The translations under genes and the position numbers were made by a program. 64,000 bases of DNA. Origin: Amycolatopsis antarctica (GTDB taxonomy: Bacteria; Actinomycetota; Actinomycetes; Mycobacteriales; Pseudonocardiaceae). Below are positions 46,075 to 55,002 of this stretch, piece after piece; position 1 is the first letter of the stretch; each line of letters opens with the position of its first letter. The notes under the pieces are model-generated. The model ran no database searches and was not told where the DNA came from. It was given only the letters and a program-made list of their open reading frames with translations. The stretch lies in the NCBI RefSeq assembly GCF_002262875.1, contig NZ_NKYE01000004.1:345150-409149 (forward strand), read 5' to 3'.

Positions 46075-46575
46075 TTACTCCGCTCGGGCGAAGCTGAGGG
46101 TCTCGCCCTCGACGCCGCGCAGCCACAGATCCTGTGCCGCCTCGGCCATCTCCGGCAGGCCCTCGGTGATCGTGGCGAAAACGTTGCCGGGTACCCAGCC
46201 CGCGTCCCCGTTGATCAGCAGGTTGTTCCGCCCGTAGAAGATCGCCAGGTCGGTGGCACCCTGATCGCTGTGCGCCTCGCTGCCCTCGTCGTAGCCGTAC
46301 GCCGGGTTGCCGATCTCCCACGCCTCGAAGCCGAAGTAGACGACGTCGCCGGGGATCGGGGTGATCGTCGGGTTCTCCCGCCCGGGCTTCGGCTCCGCGA
46401 ACGGCGGCACGAGCGTGTAGACCTCGTTGCGGGCGTACTTGGCGTGGTAGGCGGACGCGCTCTGCGGCAGGGCGTTCCACACGGCCTCACAGGTGCGCGG
46501 TGCCTCGGCGTCGAGCAGCACGGCCCGGCAGGAGACGCCCCGCTTGTCGAGCGTGATGGTGATGTAGCGAGCCAC
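46075..46575 (-). CDS. DUF3830 protein, cyclophilin-like fold
   Basis: The 166-residue protein starts MARYITITLDKRGVSCRAVL. It has the DUF3830 marks TCEAVWNALPQS, YARNEVYTLVPPFAEP, PIPGDVVYFGF and LAIFYGRNNLLINGDAGWVP. The family is predicted to adopt a cyclophilin-like barrel and is usually found with amidohydrolases, amino-acid catabolism genes or transporters. The biochemical role is unknown. It stands 16 bp after gabT on the same strand, so it is probably part of the same GABA or amino-acid route. The start is a GTG. Confidence 0.85.
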   Translation of the reverse strand: MARYITITLDKRGVSCRAVLLDAEAPRTCEAVWNALPQSASAYHAKYARNEVYTLVPPFAEPKPGRENPTITPIPGDVVYFGFEAWEIGNPAYGYDEGSEAHSDQGATDLAIFYGRNNLLINGDAGWVPGNVFATITEGLPEMAEAAQDLWLRGVEGETLSFARAE

Positions 46576-46591
46576 TTCCGGGGTCCCTCTC

Positions 46592-47848
46592 TCAGTTGCC
46601 GGTGACGGACGCGACCGCGTCGGCCCAGATGGCCAGCGCCTCGTCGATCTGCTCGGCGGTGACGACCAGCGGCGGGATCATCCGCACGACGTTCATGTGC
46701 GCCCCGCAGGTGAGCAGCAGCAGCCCGCGCGCCGCGGCCGCCTTCTGCACGGCCGCGGCGGTGGCGCTGTCCGCCTTGCCCTCGGCGGTGGTGAACTCCG
46801 AGCCGACGAGCAGGCCGAGCCCGCGGACGTCGCCGATCGCCGGGGTCTTGTCGGCCACCAGGCGTGCGCCGTCGAGGAGTTGACGGCCGCGCTCGGCCGC
46901 GTTCTCCACCAGGCCCTCGTCCTGGATGACGCTCAGCGTCGCCGCCGCGGCGGCGCAGGAGACGGCGTTGCCTCCGTAGGTGCCGCCCTGCGAACCCGGC
47001 CACGCCTTGCTCATCAGTTCCTTCGAGGCCGCGATGCCGGACAGCGGGAAGCCGCTGGCCAGGCCCTTGGCGATGACCACGACGTCCGGCCGGACGTCGA
47101 AGTGGTCGTGGCCCCAGAACTTGCCGGTGCGCCCGAAACCGGTCTGCACCTCGTCGATGATCAGCAGGATGCCGTGCTCGTCGGCGCGCTGCCGCAGCCC
47201 GGCGAAGAACTCGGTGTTGCCGGGCACGTAGCCGCCCTCGCCGAGGACCGGCTCGATGACGAACGCGGCGGTCTCGTTCGCCGCGCTCACCGTGGCGAAG
47301 AGGTAGTCCAGCTCCTGCAGGGCGAAGTCGGTGGCCGTCTTGACGTCCCAGCCGTAGCGGAACGCGTTCGGGAACGGGGCGACGTGCACGCCGGCCATCA
47401 GCGGCGAGATGCCCGCGCTGAAGCGGGTGCCGGAGGTGGTCATCGAGGCCGTGGCGACGGTGCGCCCGTGGAAGCCGCCGTGGAAGACGATCACGTTCGG
47501 CCTGCCGGTGGCCTGCCGGGCCAGCCGCAGGGAGGCCTCGACGGCCTCGCTGCCGGAGTTGGCGAAGAACAGGGAGTCGAGTCCGCTGGGCAGCACCTCG
47601 CCGAGGCGCTCGGTCAGCTCCAGCAGTGGCTTGTGCATCACGGTCGTGTACTGGCCGTGGATGAGCTTGCCGACCTGCTCCTGGGCTGCGGCGACGACGC
47701 GCGGGTGGCAGTGTCCGGTGCTGGTGACACCGATCCCGGCGGTGAAGTCGAGGTTGCGGTTGCCCTCGGTGTCGTAGAGGTACACACCCTCGCCGTGATC
47801 GACGACGACCGGGGTGGCCTGCTTGAGCAGCGGGGAGAGCTGGGCCAT
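46592..47848 (-). CDS. gabT: Class III aminotransferase, 4-aminobutyrate type
   Basis: The 418-residue PLP enzyme starts MAQLSPLLKQATPVVVDHGE. It shows the cofactor contacts FFANSGSEAVEASLRLARQA and VFHGGFHGRTVATASMTTSG. The acid is in GILLIIDEVQTGFGRTGKFW, and the PLP lysine in VVVIAKGLASGFPLSG near residue 270. It should move the amino group of 4-aminobutyrate (or a related omega-amino acid) to 2-oxoglutarate. The divergent semialdehyde dehydrogenase gene supports the GABA assignment. AAGGAG lies about 11 bases before ATG 47848. It is first in an operon with the DUF3830 gene. Confidence 0.9.
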   Translation of the reverse strand: MAQLSPLLKQATPVVVDHGEGVYLYDTEGNRNLDFTAGIGVTSTGHCHPRVVAAAQEQVGKLIHGQYTTVMHKPLLELTERLGEVLPSGLDSLFFANSGSEAVEASLRLARQATGRPNVIVFHGGFHGRTVATASMTTSGTRFSAGISPLMAGVHVAPFPNAFRYGWDVKTATDFALQELDYLFATVSAANETAAFVIEPVLGEGGYVPGNTEFFAGLRQRADEHGILLIIDEVQTGFGRTGKFWGHDHFDVRPDVVVIAKGLASGFPLSGIAASKELMSKAWPGSQGGTYGGNAVSCAAAAATLSVIQDEGLVENAAERGRQLLDGARLVADKTPAIGDVRGLGLLVGSEFTTAEGKADSATAAAVQKAAAARGLLLLTCGAHMNVVRMIPPLVVTAEQIDEALAIWADAVASVTGN

Positions 47849-47893
47849 GGCAGCGACGCTCCTTCGGGGTGCGAGTTCGTGATGCGCGCGGTG

Positions 47894-47911
47894 TTGTCGA
47901 TTGTTGACAAT
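47894..47911. promoter_or_regulatory. Operator in the gabT-gabD divergent promoter
   Basis: TTGTC (47894-47898) and GACAA (47906-47910) form an inverted repeat, and ATTGT-TG-ACAAT (47900-47911) is an overlapping second palindrome. The short AT-rich element lies between the two divergent starts, 46 bases from gabT and 86 from gabD. It resembles GntR-type sites. The regulator gene is not adjacent. Confidence 0.55.
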
Positions 47912-47996
47912 ATTCGTAGCATGGCTTTCGGAGCTGCGCAATCACGTGCGCGCTCGGCCGAATTCGCGCTCGTGCGGATAGGGAAGGGGCAGGTGG

Positions 47997-49463
47997 ATGA
48001 ACGCGACACCCAGCGAGACCGGAGTGGTCGACGCGGTCGCCAAGGAGCTGTTCGTCGGCGGCAAGTGGACGCCGGCCGAGGGCGGCAGGACCTTCGCCGT
48101 CCACGATCCGTCCACCGGCAAGGCGCTGTGTGAGATCGCGGACGCCTCGCCGGCCGACGGTGCCGCCGCGCTGGACGCCGCCGTCGCGGCCCAGGCCGGG
48201 TTCGCCGCGATCGCCCCCCGGGAGCGCGGCGAGATGCTGCGCCGGGCCTACGAGCTGCTGATCGAGCGCAACGAGGAACTCGCGCTGCTGATGACGCTGG
48301 AAATGGGCAAGCCACTGGCCGAGGCGCGCGGCGAGATCACCTACGCCGCCGAGTTCTTCCGCTGGTTCGCCGAGGAGGCCGTGCGCATCGACGGTGGGTA
48401 CGCCGTCGCCCCGAACGGCAGCGGCCGGTTCCTCGTGCACCGCCAGCCGGTCGGCCCGGCGATCCTGATCACGCCGTGGAACTTCCCGATGGCGATGGGT
48501 ACCCGCAAGATCGGCCCAGCGATCGCCGCGGGCTGCACCTCGGTGATCAAGCCCGCCGCGCAGACGCCGCTGTCGATGCTCGCGCTGGCCGGCATCCTCG
48601 CCGAGGCCGGCGTGCCCGAGGGCGTGGTCAACGTGATCACCACCACCGATTCCGGTGGCGTGATGGAACCCCTGATCCGCGATGGCCGGGCCCGCAAGCT
48701 CTCCTTCACCGGTTCCACCGGCGTCGGCCGCAAACTGCTGGAGCAGTGCGCGGAGAAGGTGCTGCGCACGTCGATGGAGCTCGGCGGCAACGCGCCGTTC
48801 ATCGTCTTCGACGACGCCGACCTGGACGCCGCGATCGAGGGCGCCATGCAGGCCAAGATGCGCAACATCGGTGAGGCGTGCACCGCGGCGAACCGCTTCT
48901 ACGTGCAGCGCGGCGTCGCCGACGAGTTCGCCCGCAGGCTCACCGAGCGGATGGCCGGACTGCCGATGGGACGCGGCACCGAGGACGGTGTGGTCGTCGG
49001 CCCACTGATCGACCAGGCGGCGATCGACAAGGTCGGCGGCCTGGTGCGCGACGCCACCGACAAGGGAGCGAAGGTGCTCACCGGCGGCTCCGCCGTGGAC
49101 GGTCCGGGCAACTTCTACCAGGCCACCGTGCTCACCGACGTGCCGAAGAACGCGAACCTCGCCTCGGAGGAGATCTTCGGCCCGGTCGCGCCGATCACCC
49201 CGTTCGACACCGAGGACGAGGCCGTGGCCGCGGCCAACGACACCGAGTACGGGCTCGTCTCGTACCTCTACACCAGTGACCTCAAGCGGGGCCTGCGCGT
49301 CACCGAGCGCCTCGAGGCCGGGATGATCGGGCTGAACCAGGGGATCGTGTCCAACCCCGCTGCGCCGTTCGGCGGGATCAAGCAGTCCGGGCTCGGCCGG
49401 GAGGGCGGCACCGTCGGCATCGAGGAGTTCCTGGAGACCAAGTACGTCGCGGTGGGCCTGTGA
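47997..49463 (+). CDS. gabD: Succinate-semialdehyde dehydrogenase (NAD(P))
   Basis: The 488-residue aldehyde dehydrogenase starts MNATPSETGVVDAVAKELFV. The dinucleotide region is TPWNFPMAMGTRKIGPAIAA. The general base glutamate is in TSMELGGNAPFIVF, and the nucleophile cysteine in NIGEACTAANRFYVQ near residue 287. IKQSGLGREGGTVGIEEFLE closes the protein. These match the GabD class that turns succinate semialdehyde into succinate. With the divergent aminotransferase it completes the GABA shunt into the TCA cycle. A purine-rich AAGGGGCAGG precedes the ATG. Its stop overlaps the following start by one base (TGATG). Confidence 0.93.
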   Translation: MNATPSETGVVDAVAKELFVGGKWTPAEGGRTFAVHDPSTGKALCEIADASPADGAAALDAAVAAQAGFAAIAPRERGEMLRRAYELLIERNEELALLMTLEMGKPLAEARGEITYAAEFFRWFAEEAVRIDGGYAVAPNGSGRFLVHRQPVGPAILITPWNFPMAMGTRKIGPAIAAGCTSVIKPAAQTPLSMLALAGILAEAGVPEGVVNVITTTDSGGVMEPLIRDGRARKLSFTGSTGVGRKLLEQCAEKVLRTSMELGGNAPFIVFDDADLDAAIEGAMQAKMRNIGEACTAANRFYVQRGVADEFARRLTERMAGLPMGRGTEDGVVVGPLIDQAAIDKVGGLVRDATDKGAKVLTGGSAVDGPGNFYQATVLTDVPKNANLASEEIFGPVAPITPFDTEDEAVAAANDTEYGLVSYLYTSDLKRGLRVTERLEAGMIGLNQGIVSNPAAPFGGIKQSGLGREGGTVGIEEFLETKYVAVGL

Positions 49464-50527
49464 TGGCCGGCAAGGACTACCGCATCGCGACGATCCCGGG
49501 TGACGGGATCGGCGTCGACGTCACCGTCGAGGCGTGCAAGGTGCTCGACCGTGCCGCCGCGCTGCACGGCTTCGGGCTGAAGTGGACCGAGTTCGACTGG
49601 AGCTGTGAACGGTTCACCGAGACCGGGGCGATGATGCCCGAGGACGGCGTCGCGCAGCTCTCCGCGTTCGACGGGATCTTTCTCGGTGCCGTCGGGTTCC
49701 CCGGCGTCGCGGACCACGTCTCCTTGTGGGGCTTGCTGATTCCGTTGCGGCGGGCGTTCGCCCAGTACGTCAACCTGCGCCCGGTGCGGCTGCTGCCGGG
49801 TACCACCTCGGCGCTGGCCGGGCGGTCGGCGGACGAGCTGGAGATGGTGATCGTCCGGGAGAACTCCGAGGGCGAGTACTCCGAACTCGGCGGCAGGCAC
49901 AACAAGGGCCAGCCCGGTGAGTTCGTGCTGCAGGAGTCGGTGTTCACCCGGGTCGGGGTGGAGCGGATCATCCGGTACGCCTTCGAACTGGCGAGAACCC
50001 GCGTGGGCAGGGTGTGCTCGGCGACGAAGTCCAACGGGCTCATCCACTCCATGCCGTACTGGGACGAGATCTTCGCGGAGATCTCCGCCGAGTACCCGGA
50101 TGTCCACAGTGAACAGTGCCATGTGGACGCTCTGGCGGCGCGGATGGTGCAGCAGCCCGAACGTCTCGACGTGGTGGTGGCCTCGAACCTGTTCGGTGAC
50201 ATCCTCAGCGATCTCGCGGCGGCCGTCACCGGTGGCCTCGGCATGGCGCCCTCGGGCAACATCAACCCGCCGGGGGAGTACCCGTCGATGTTCGAGGCGG
50301 TGCACGGCAGCGCACCGGACATCGCCGGGCAGGGCATCGCCAACCCCGTCGCGCAGGTGCTGGCCGGTGCGATGATGCTCGAACACCTCGGTGAAACCGC
50401 CTGCGCGCAGGCCGTTCGTGACGCCGTGGAGCAGGTGCTCGCCGAGGGCTCGGTGGCCACCCCGGACCTGGGTGGCAAGTCGACGACGGCCGAACTCGGC
50501 GACGCCGTCGCCGCCGCCCTCGGCTGA
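49463..50527 (+). CDS. Tartrate/D-malate dehydrogenase (isopropylmalate-dehydrogenase family)
   Basis: The 354-residue enzyme starts [20 protein letters not shown]. The substrate loop [20 protein letters not shown] (arginine, then SEGEYS) is that of tartrate dehydrogenase/D-malate decarboxylating enzymes, not of LeuB. The metal aspartates lie in [20 protein letters not shown] and [20 protein letters not shown], and the NAD site in [20 protein letters not shown]. It oxidises D-malate or tartrate with NAD and releases pyruvate or similar products. Translational coupling to gabD (one-base overlap) joins it to the GABA/succinate route. It is followed by five 22-bp repeats. Confidence 0.9.
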   Translation: MAGKDYRIATIPGDGIGVDVTVEACKVLDRAAALHGFGLKWTEFDWSCERFTETGAMMPEDGVAQLSAFDGIFLGAVGFPGVADHVSLWGLLIPLRRAFAQYVNLRPVRLLPGTTSALAGRSADELEMVIVRENSEGEYSELGGRHNKGQPGEFVLQESVFTRVGVERIIRYAFELARTRVGRVCSATKSNGLIHSMPYWDEIFAEISAEYPDVHSEQCHVDALAARMVQQPERLDVVVASNLFGDILSDLAAAVTGGLGMAPSGNINPPGEYPSMFEAVHGSAPDIAGQGIANPVAQVLAGAMMLEHLGETACAQAVRDAVEQVLAEGSVATPDLGGKSTTAELGDAVAAALG

Positions 50528-50548
50528 ACCCGAACCCGACCCCGGCCC

Positions 50549-50658
50549 GCCGTGTCGCGTGCCCCGGCACCCCGTGTCGCGCGGCAGAGCATGCCGTGTC
50601 GCGCGTTCCGACATGCCGTGTCGCGCGGCAGAGCACCCCGTGTCGTGCGATACGGCAT
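50549..50658 (+). repeat. Five 22-bp tandem repeats between convergent genes
   Basis: Units at 50549-50570, 50571-50592, 50593-50614, 50615-50636 and 50637-50658 share SCCGTGTCGYGYG with variable middle bases and end in GCAT, GCAC or ACAT. They match the 42.3-kb family. The cluster fills almost the whole gap between the tartrate dehydrogenase stop and the cysNC stop, that is, between two convergent genes as in the other locus. Confidence 0.9.
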
Positions 50659-50679
50659 GCCGGGGCGGTGCCGGCCGGG

Positions 50680-52268
50680 TCAGGAATCCAGATGCGCGAC
50701 GATGCGAGCGGCCATCGACGCCGGGTCGCCGTCCCCGTGCCGCAGCAGTACCTCGGGGTCGGCGGGCGCCTCGTACGGATCGTCGATCCCGGTGAAGCCA
50801 GTGATCTCGCCTGCCCGTGCCCTGGCGTACATGCCCTTCGGGTCGCGCCGTTGGCAGACCTCCAGCGGGGTGTCCACGTGCACCTCGGTGAACGGCAGCC
50901 CGGCCGCCTGGTGTGCGGCCCGGACGCGGTCCCGGTCGATGCGGTACGGGCTGATCAGCGACGCGATCGCGATGATGCCCGCGTCGGCGAACAGCCGGGC
51001 CACCTCGCCGACCCGCCGCACGTTCTCCGCCCGGTCAGCGGCGCCGAAACCGAGACCCGCGTTCAGCCCGTGGCGCAGATTGTCGCCGTCGAGCAGGTAG
51101 GCGGGGCGTCCCGAGCCGACGAGCGCGCGCTCCAGTTCCACCGCGACGGCCGACTTGCCCGAAGCGGAAAGGCCGGTGAGCCAGACGGTGCCGCCCCGCG
51201 AGACGCGCTCCTCGCGGGTCACCGCTCCGGAGTGCCACACCACCCCGGAGCCCTGACCGCTCGGGCCGGTGATCATGCCCGCCGCCACGGTGTTGTTCGT
51301 CGACTCGTCGACGAGGATGAAGCTGCCGGTACCCCGGTTGCGCCGATAGGCGTCGAACAGCAGAGGCTGTTGCGTGCGCAGGCTGATCCGGCCGATCTCG
51401 TTGAGCGACAAGGACCTCGCCGTTGTGACCCGGTGCAGGGAGTGGACGTCGAACCGGTAGTCGAGGCCGCGCACGCCCGCGCGGGTCGTGCGGGTGGTGT
51501 GCCGGATCGTGTACGTCCGCCCCGAGTCCAAAGTGGACTCACCGGTGAGCCAGCAGACCATCGCGTCCAGGTCCTGTCCCGCGTACGGACGGTTGCCGGG
51601 ACGGCGCCGCTGCGGCCGATGTCGAGCTTGTCGTCCAGCCGGATGGTCACCGCCTGCGGGGGAAACGCCTCTGGCACCGGTACACCGCACGGGCCGTGGC
51701 TGTGCGAGATCCGCCAGGTGAGACCGGAGGGCAGGACCAACACCTCGTCGCCGGGCTTGAACACGCCCCCCGCGACGGTTCCCGCGTAGCCGCGGTAGTC
51801 GTGCGGCGCGCCCTCGGTTCGCGGCCGGATGACGTACTGCGCCGGAAACCGGGCGTCGATCAGGTTCCGGCCGGAGGCGACGTGCGCGTTCTCCAGGTGG
51901 TGCAGCAGCGAAGTGCCCTCGTACCACGGCATCTCGGTGCTGCGGTGCACGATGTTGTCCCCGTGCAGCGCCGACACGGGCACGAACGTCAGATCGCTGA
52001 CGTCCGGCTTCATCGCGAACCGGCGGAAGTCCTCGCGGATCTCCGCGAAGCGCTCCGCGGACCAGCCCACCAGGTCCATCTTGTTGACGCACACCACCAG
52101 GTGGCCGATGCCGAGCAGGCCGGCGACGAAGGCGTGCCGCCGCGACTGCTCCAGCAGGCCCTTGCGCGCGTCGACTACGGTCTTGGAGTCGAACAGCAGG
52201 CGGCCGATCAGGGTGGACCTGCCGTCGTCCACGCTGCCCGCCGTCGCCAGCCGCAGGAGCTGCGCCAT
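50680..52268 (-). pseudogene. cysN: Sulfate adenylyltransferase GTPase / adenylylsulfate kinase fusion (CysNC), disrupted
   Basis: The gene starts ATG 52268 as MAQLLRLATAGSVDDGRSTL with the P-loop, then goes straight from LLFDSKTV to VDARKGLLEQSRRHAFVAGL. About 80 residues that normally hold the effector loop and the D-x-P-G-H motif are missing, without change of frame (junction near 52170-52182). Later, near 51598-51613, the frame shifts by one base: DIGRSG is followed in another frame by PGNRPYAGQDLDAMVCWLTG. The rest, including the kinase domain (VWLTGLSASGKSAVAVELER, DGDNLRHGLNAGLGF), is intact. The gene is one base off a multiple of three. The adenylyltransferase GTPase cannot work as written. 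The kinase part might still be made from an internal start. Confidence 0.85.
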
Positions 52269-53179
52269 CAGAAGTAGCCCTCCTTCTTCCGGTCTTCCAT
52301 GCCCGACTCGGAGATCCGGTCGTCGGCACGGGTCGCGCCGCGCTCGGTGAGGCGGGTGGCGGCCACCTCGGCCACCACCTCCTCGGGGGTGGCGGCGGCC
52401 GATTCCACGCAACCGGTACAGGTGGCGTCGCCGACGGTGCGGAAGCGGACCCTTGCCAGGTACGGCCGTTCGTCGGGCCGGAGCTCGAGGAAGCGGTTGG
52501 CGGCGAGCAGCATGCCGTCGCGGGACACGACCTCGCGCCGGTGGGCATAGTACGACGAGGGCAGTGCGATCCGTTCGGCGCTGACGTAGGACCAGATGTC
52601 GAGTTCGGTCCAGTTCGACAGCGGGAAGACCCGGATGTGCTCGCCTTTGCGGTGCCTGCCGTTGCAGAGGTTCCACAGTTCCGGTCGTTGCCCGCGCGGA
52701 TCCCACTGCCCGAACTCGTCGCGGAAGCTGAACATCCGTTCCTTGGCGCGGGCCTTCTCCTCGTCCCGCCGCGCGCCACCGAACACCGCGTCGAACCGGT
52801 GCTCGCCGATCGCGCGGAGCAACGCGGCCGTCTGCAACCGGTTGCGGCTCGCGCCCGGCTCGGTCTCCTCGGTCACCCGTCCCGCGTCGATGTCGTCCTG
52901 CCCGCGGGAGACGACCATCCGGACGCCGAGTTCGGCCACGGTCCGGTCGCGGAACTCCAGCACCTCGTCGAAGTCGTGCCCGGTGTCCACGTGCAGCACC
53001 GGAAACGGCGGCCGGGCGGGCCAGGACGCGCGCATCGCCAGGTGCAGCAGTACCACCGAGTCCTTGCCACCGGAGAACAACAGCACCGGGCGTTCGAAGG
53101 TCGCGGCGACCTCGCGCAGCACGTGCACGGACTCCGCTTCGAGCGCACGCAGGTGGGACAGTTCGTACGCCGTTCTCAC
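52268..53179 (-). CDS. cysD: Sulfate adenylyltransferase subunit 2
   Basis: The 303-residue subunit makes adenylylsulfate from ATP and sulfate, driven by the CysN GTPase. It starts MRTAYELSHLRALEAESVHV. It holds the PP-loop LLFSGGKDSVVLLHLAMRA near residue 36, the VLHVDTGHDFDEVLEFRD block, FGGARRDEEKARAKERMFSF and SNWTELDIWSYV. The GTG at 53179 has GGGAGG four bases upstream. The stop overlaps the cysN start by one base (TGATG). The subunit itself looks sound, but its partner is broken in this sequence. The 229-bp gap to the divergent WYL pseudogene must hold the promoter; I see no riboswitch there. Confidence 0.94.
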   Translation of the reverse strand: MRTAYELSHLRALEAESVHVLREVAATFERPVLLFSGGKDSVVLLHLAMRASWPARPPFPVLHVDTGHDFDEVLEFRDRTVAELGVRMVVSRGQDDIDAGRVTEETEPGASRNRLQTAALLRAIGEHRFDAVFGGARRDEEKARAKERMFSFRDEFGQWDPRGQRPELWNLCNGRHRKGEHIRVFPLSNWTELDIWSYVSAERIALPSSYYAHRREVVSRDGMLLAANRFLELRPDERPYLARVRFRTVGDATCTGCVESAAATPEEVVAEVAATRLTERGATRADDRISESGMEDRKKEGYF

Positions 53180-53408
53180 GCCGCCTCCCGGACCGAATGC
53201 GAATCGTTCACCGTTCCGCCCGGGTTCTCCGGCGGAGGCCCGCTGTAATGCCTGGTCACCGGCTTGTTTCCCGGTGATATGTACCCGGCCCGACGACCGT
53301 AGGTGAACTTTCGGCAGGGCCGCAAGCGCCGTAGGTCGCCGGATGGCGCGAGCTACGCTGGGGCCATTCCGGCCGGTTCGTGACCTGAATACGGGGGACT
53401 CTGGAGCC

Positions 53409-54351
53409 ATGGCGAACACGAGCTCGCGGATGCTGCGACTGCTGTCCCTGCCGCAGACCCACCGGTACTGACCGGGCGTGGTGCCGGCCGCTCGCCTCGA
53501 GGTGAGCGAGCGGACGCTGCGCCGCGACGTCGACCGGCTGCGCGAGCTGGGATATCCGGTCGACGCGGCCCGCGGTGTCGCGGGGGGCTACCAGTTGCGG
53601 TCCGGGGCCGCCATGCCCCCGCTGCTGCTCGACGACGAGGAGGCCGTGGCGATCGCAGTCGGGCTGCGGACGGCCGCGGCGCGGTCGAGGGGATCGAGGA
53701 GACCTCGGTGCGGGCGCTGACGAAGGTCGTCCAGTGATGACGCCCCGGCTGCGACGGCGCGTCGAGGCCTTGCGGGAGTACACCGTGCCGGTCGGCTGGG
53801 GCCAGGGCCCGGCCGTGGACGCCGTCACGCTGACCGTGCTCGCGCAGGCCTGCCGGGACGACGAACGGCTGCGTTTCCGGTACACCGCGCGCACCGAGGC
53901 GGCGAGCGACCGGCACGTCGAGCCGTACCGGCTGGTCTCGCTCGGCCGCCGCTGGTACCTCCTCGCCTGGGACCTCGACCGGCACGACTGACGCACTTTC
54001 CGGGTCGACCGCCTCACCGGCCCGGCCGCCACCGGTGCCCGCTTCCGGCAGCGGGACCTGCCGGGCGGCGACGCGGGCGCCTTCGTCCGCGACCGGATCG
54101 CGGCCATCCCGGCGCGCTACCGGGTCGTCGTCGAGCTGCGGGCCCCGGTTGCGGAGGTCGAACGGTCGGCGGCGGGCTGGGGCACCGTCGAGCCTGCCGG
54201 GCACGGGCGGTGCCGGTTGCTGATGAACGTCGACTCGGTCGAATGGCCCGCCATGCTGCTCGGTTCGATCGGGGCGGAGTTCACCGTGCTGCGGCCCGAG
54301 GAACTCCGTGTTCACCTGCGCCGCACCGCGGAACTGTTCGGCCGGGCCTGA
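53409..54351 (+). pseudogene. DeoR/WYL-type transcriptional regulator, inactivated
   Basis: Put together from three frames, the gene encodes a helix-turn-helix plus WYL regulator of about 313 residues: MANTSSRMLRLLSLPQTHRY, VSERTLRRDVDRLRELGYPV, RLRFRYTARTEAASDRHVEP and RRWYLLAWDLDRHD. The first break is a TGA at 53469 where relatives have tryptophan in RYWPG. A frameshift near 53675-53685 and another near 53733 follow. A second TGA at 53989, again where tryptophan (TGG) is expected before RTFRVDRL, completes the damage. The natural stop is at 54349-54351. Both nonsense codons look like TGG to TGA changes. Since the codon bias stays high, decay is recent. Confidence 0.88.
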
Positions 54352-54414
54352 ACTCGTCGCGTCCTGCGCGGAAATCCGGCGACCGCGGGCCGTGCCGCGT
54401 GCGAGGCTGTGCCG

Positions 54415-54903
54415 GTGAACGAGGACTGGGAACGACGGGTGGCCGACGCATGGGCGTCGATCGACGAGTACGGCGAGACGGAGTTCCGGGCGCTGATCGA
54501 GGGCCTGGCGGCCGAGCTGCCCCCCGGCGACGGCACCGCCGACTTCGAGCGGGCCTGCGCGTTCGACTCGACCGGCGACCCGGCCCGCGCCGTCACGCTG
54601 TACCGGCAGGCCACGGCGGCCGGGCTGACCGGGGAGCGGCGGCGGCGCGCGGCGATCCAGCTCGCCAGCTCGCTGCGCAACCTCGGGCGCCCCGAGGAGA
54701 GCGTCGCGCTGCTGACGGCCGAACGCGACGCGGGCTCGGACCATCTCGACGACGCGCTGCGTGCCGTGCTCGCACTCGCCCTCACCGACCTCGGGCGGGA
54801 ACGTGAGGCCGTGTCCATCGCGATCACCGCACTGGCCGCGCACCTGCCGCGCTACCGCCGGTCGATGGCCGAGTACGCCCGGCTGCTCGTCGAGCCCGAG
54901 TAG
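54415..54903 (+). CDS. Small TPR-like protein
   Basis: The 162-residue helical protein starts MNEDWERRVADAWASIDEYG. Two to three tetratricopeptide-like helix pairs are visible (ACAFDSTGDPARAVTLYRQA, AIQLASSLRNLGRPEESVAL, LALALTDLGREREAVSIAIT). Proteins of this length with the DFERACAFDSTG motif are common in actinobacteria. They are soluble and of unknown function, probably protein-protein adaptors. GAGG lies about ten bases before GTG 54415. A GTG two codons upstream is an alternative. It starts 63 bp after the WYL pseudogene and may once have been in its operon. Confidence 0.8.
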   Translation: MNEDWERRVADAWASIDEYGETEFRALIEGLAAELPPGDGTADFERACAFDSTGDPARAVTLYRQATAAGLTGERRRRAAIQLASSLRNLGRPEESVALLTAERDAGSDHLDDALRAVLALALTDLGREREAVSIAITALAAHLPRYRRSMAEYARLLVEPE

Positions 54904-55002
54904 CCGGCGGCGCCGGACACGCGGGGAATCGTGGCCAGGATCTGACCGCGATCGCTCCTAGCGTCGGAAACGGAAACACCGACGCGCGGAGGAGAATTGA
55001 GC

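Noticed and set aside
53180..53408. A SAM or other sulfur-related riboswitch before cysD, and one before metY
   Set aside because: I looked for paired stems with conserved internal-loop sequences and saw only ordinary GC-rich hairpin potential.
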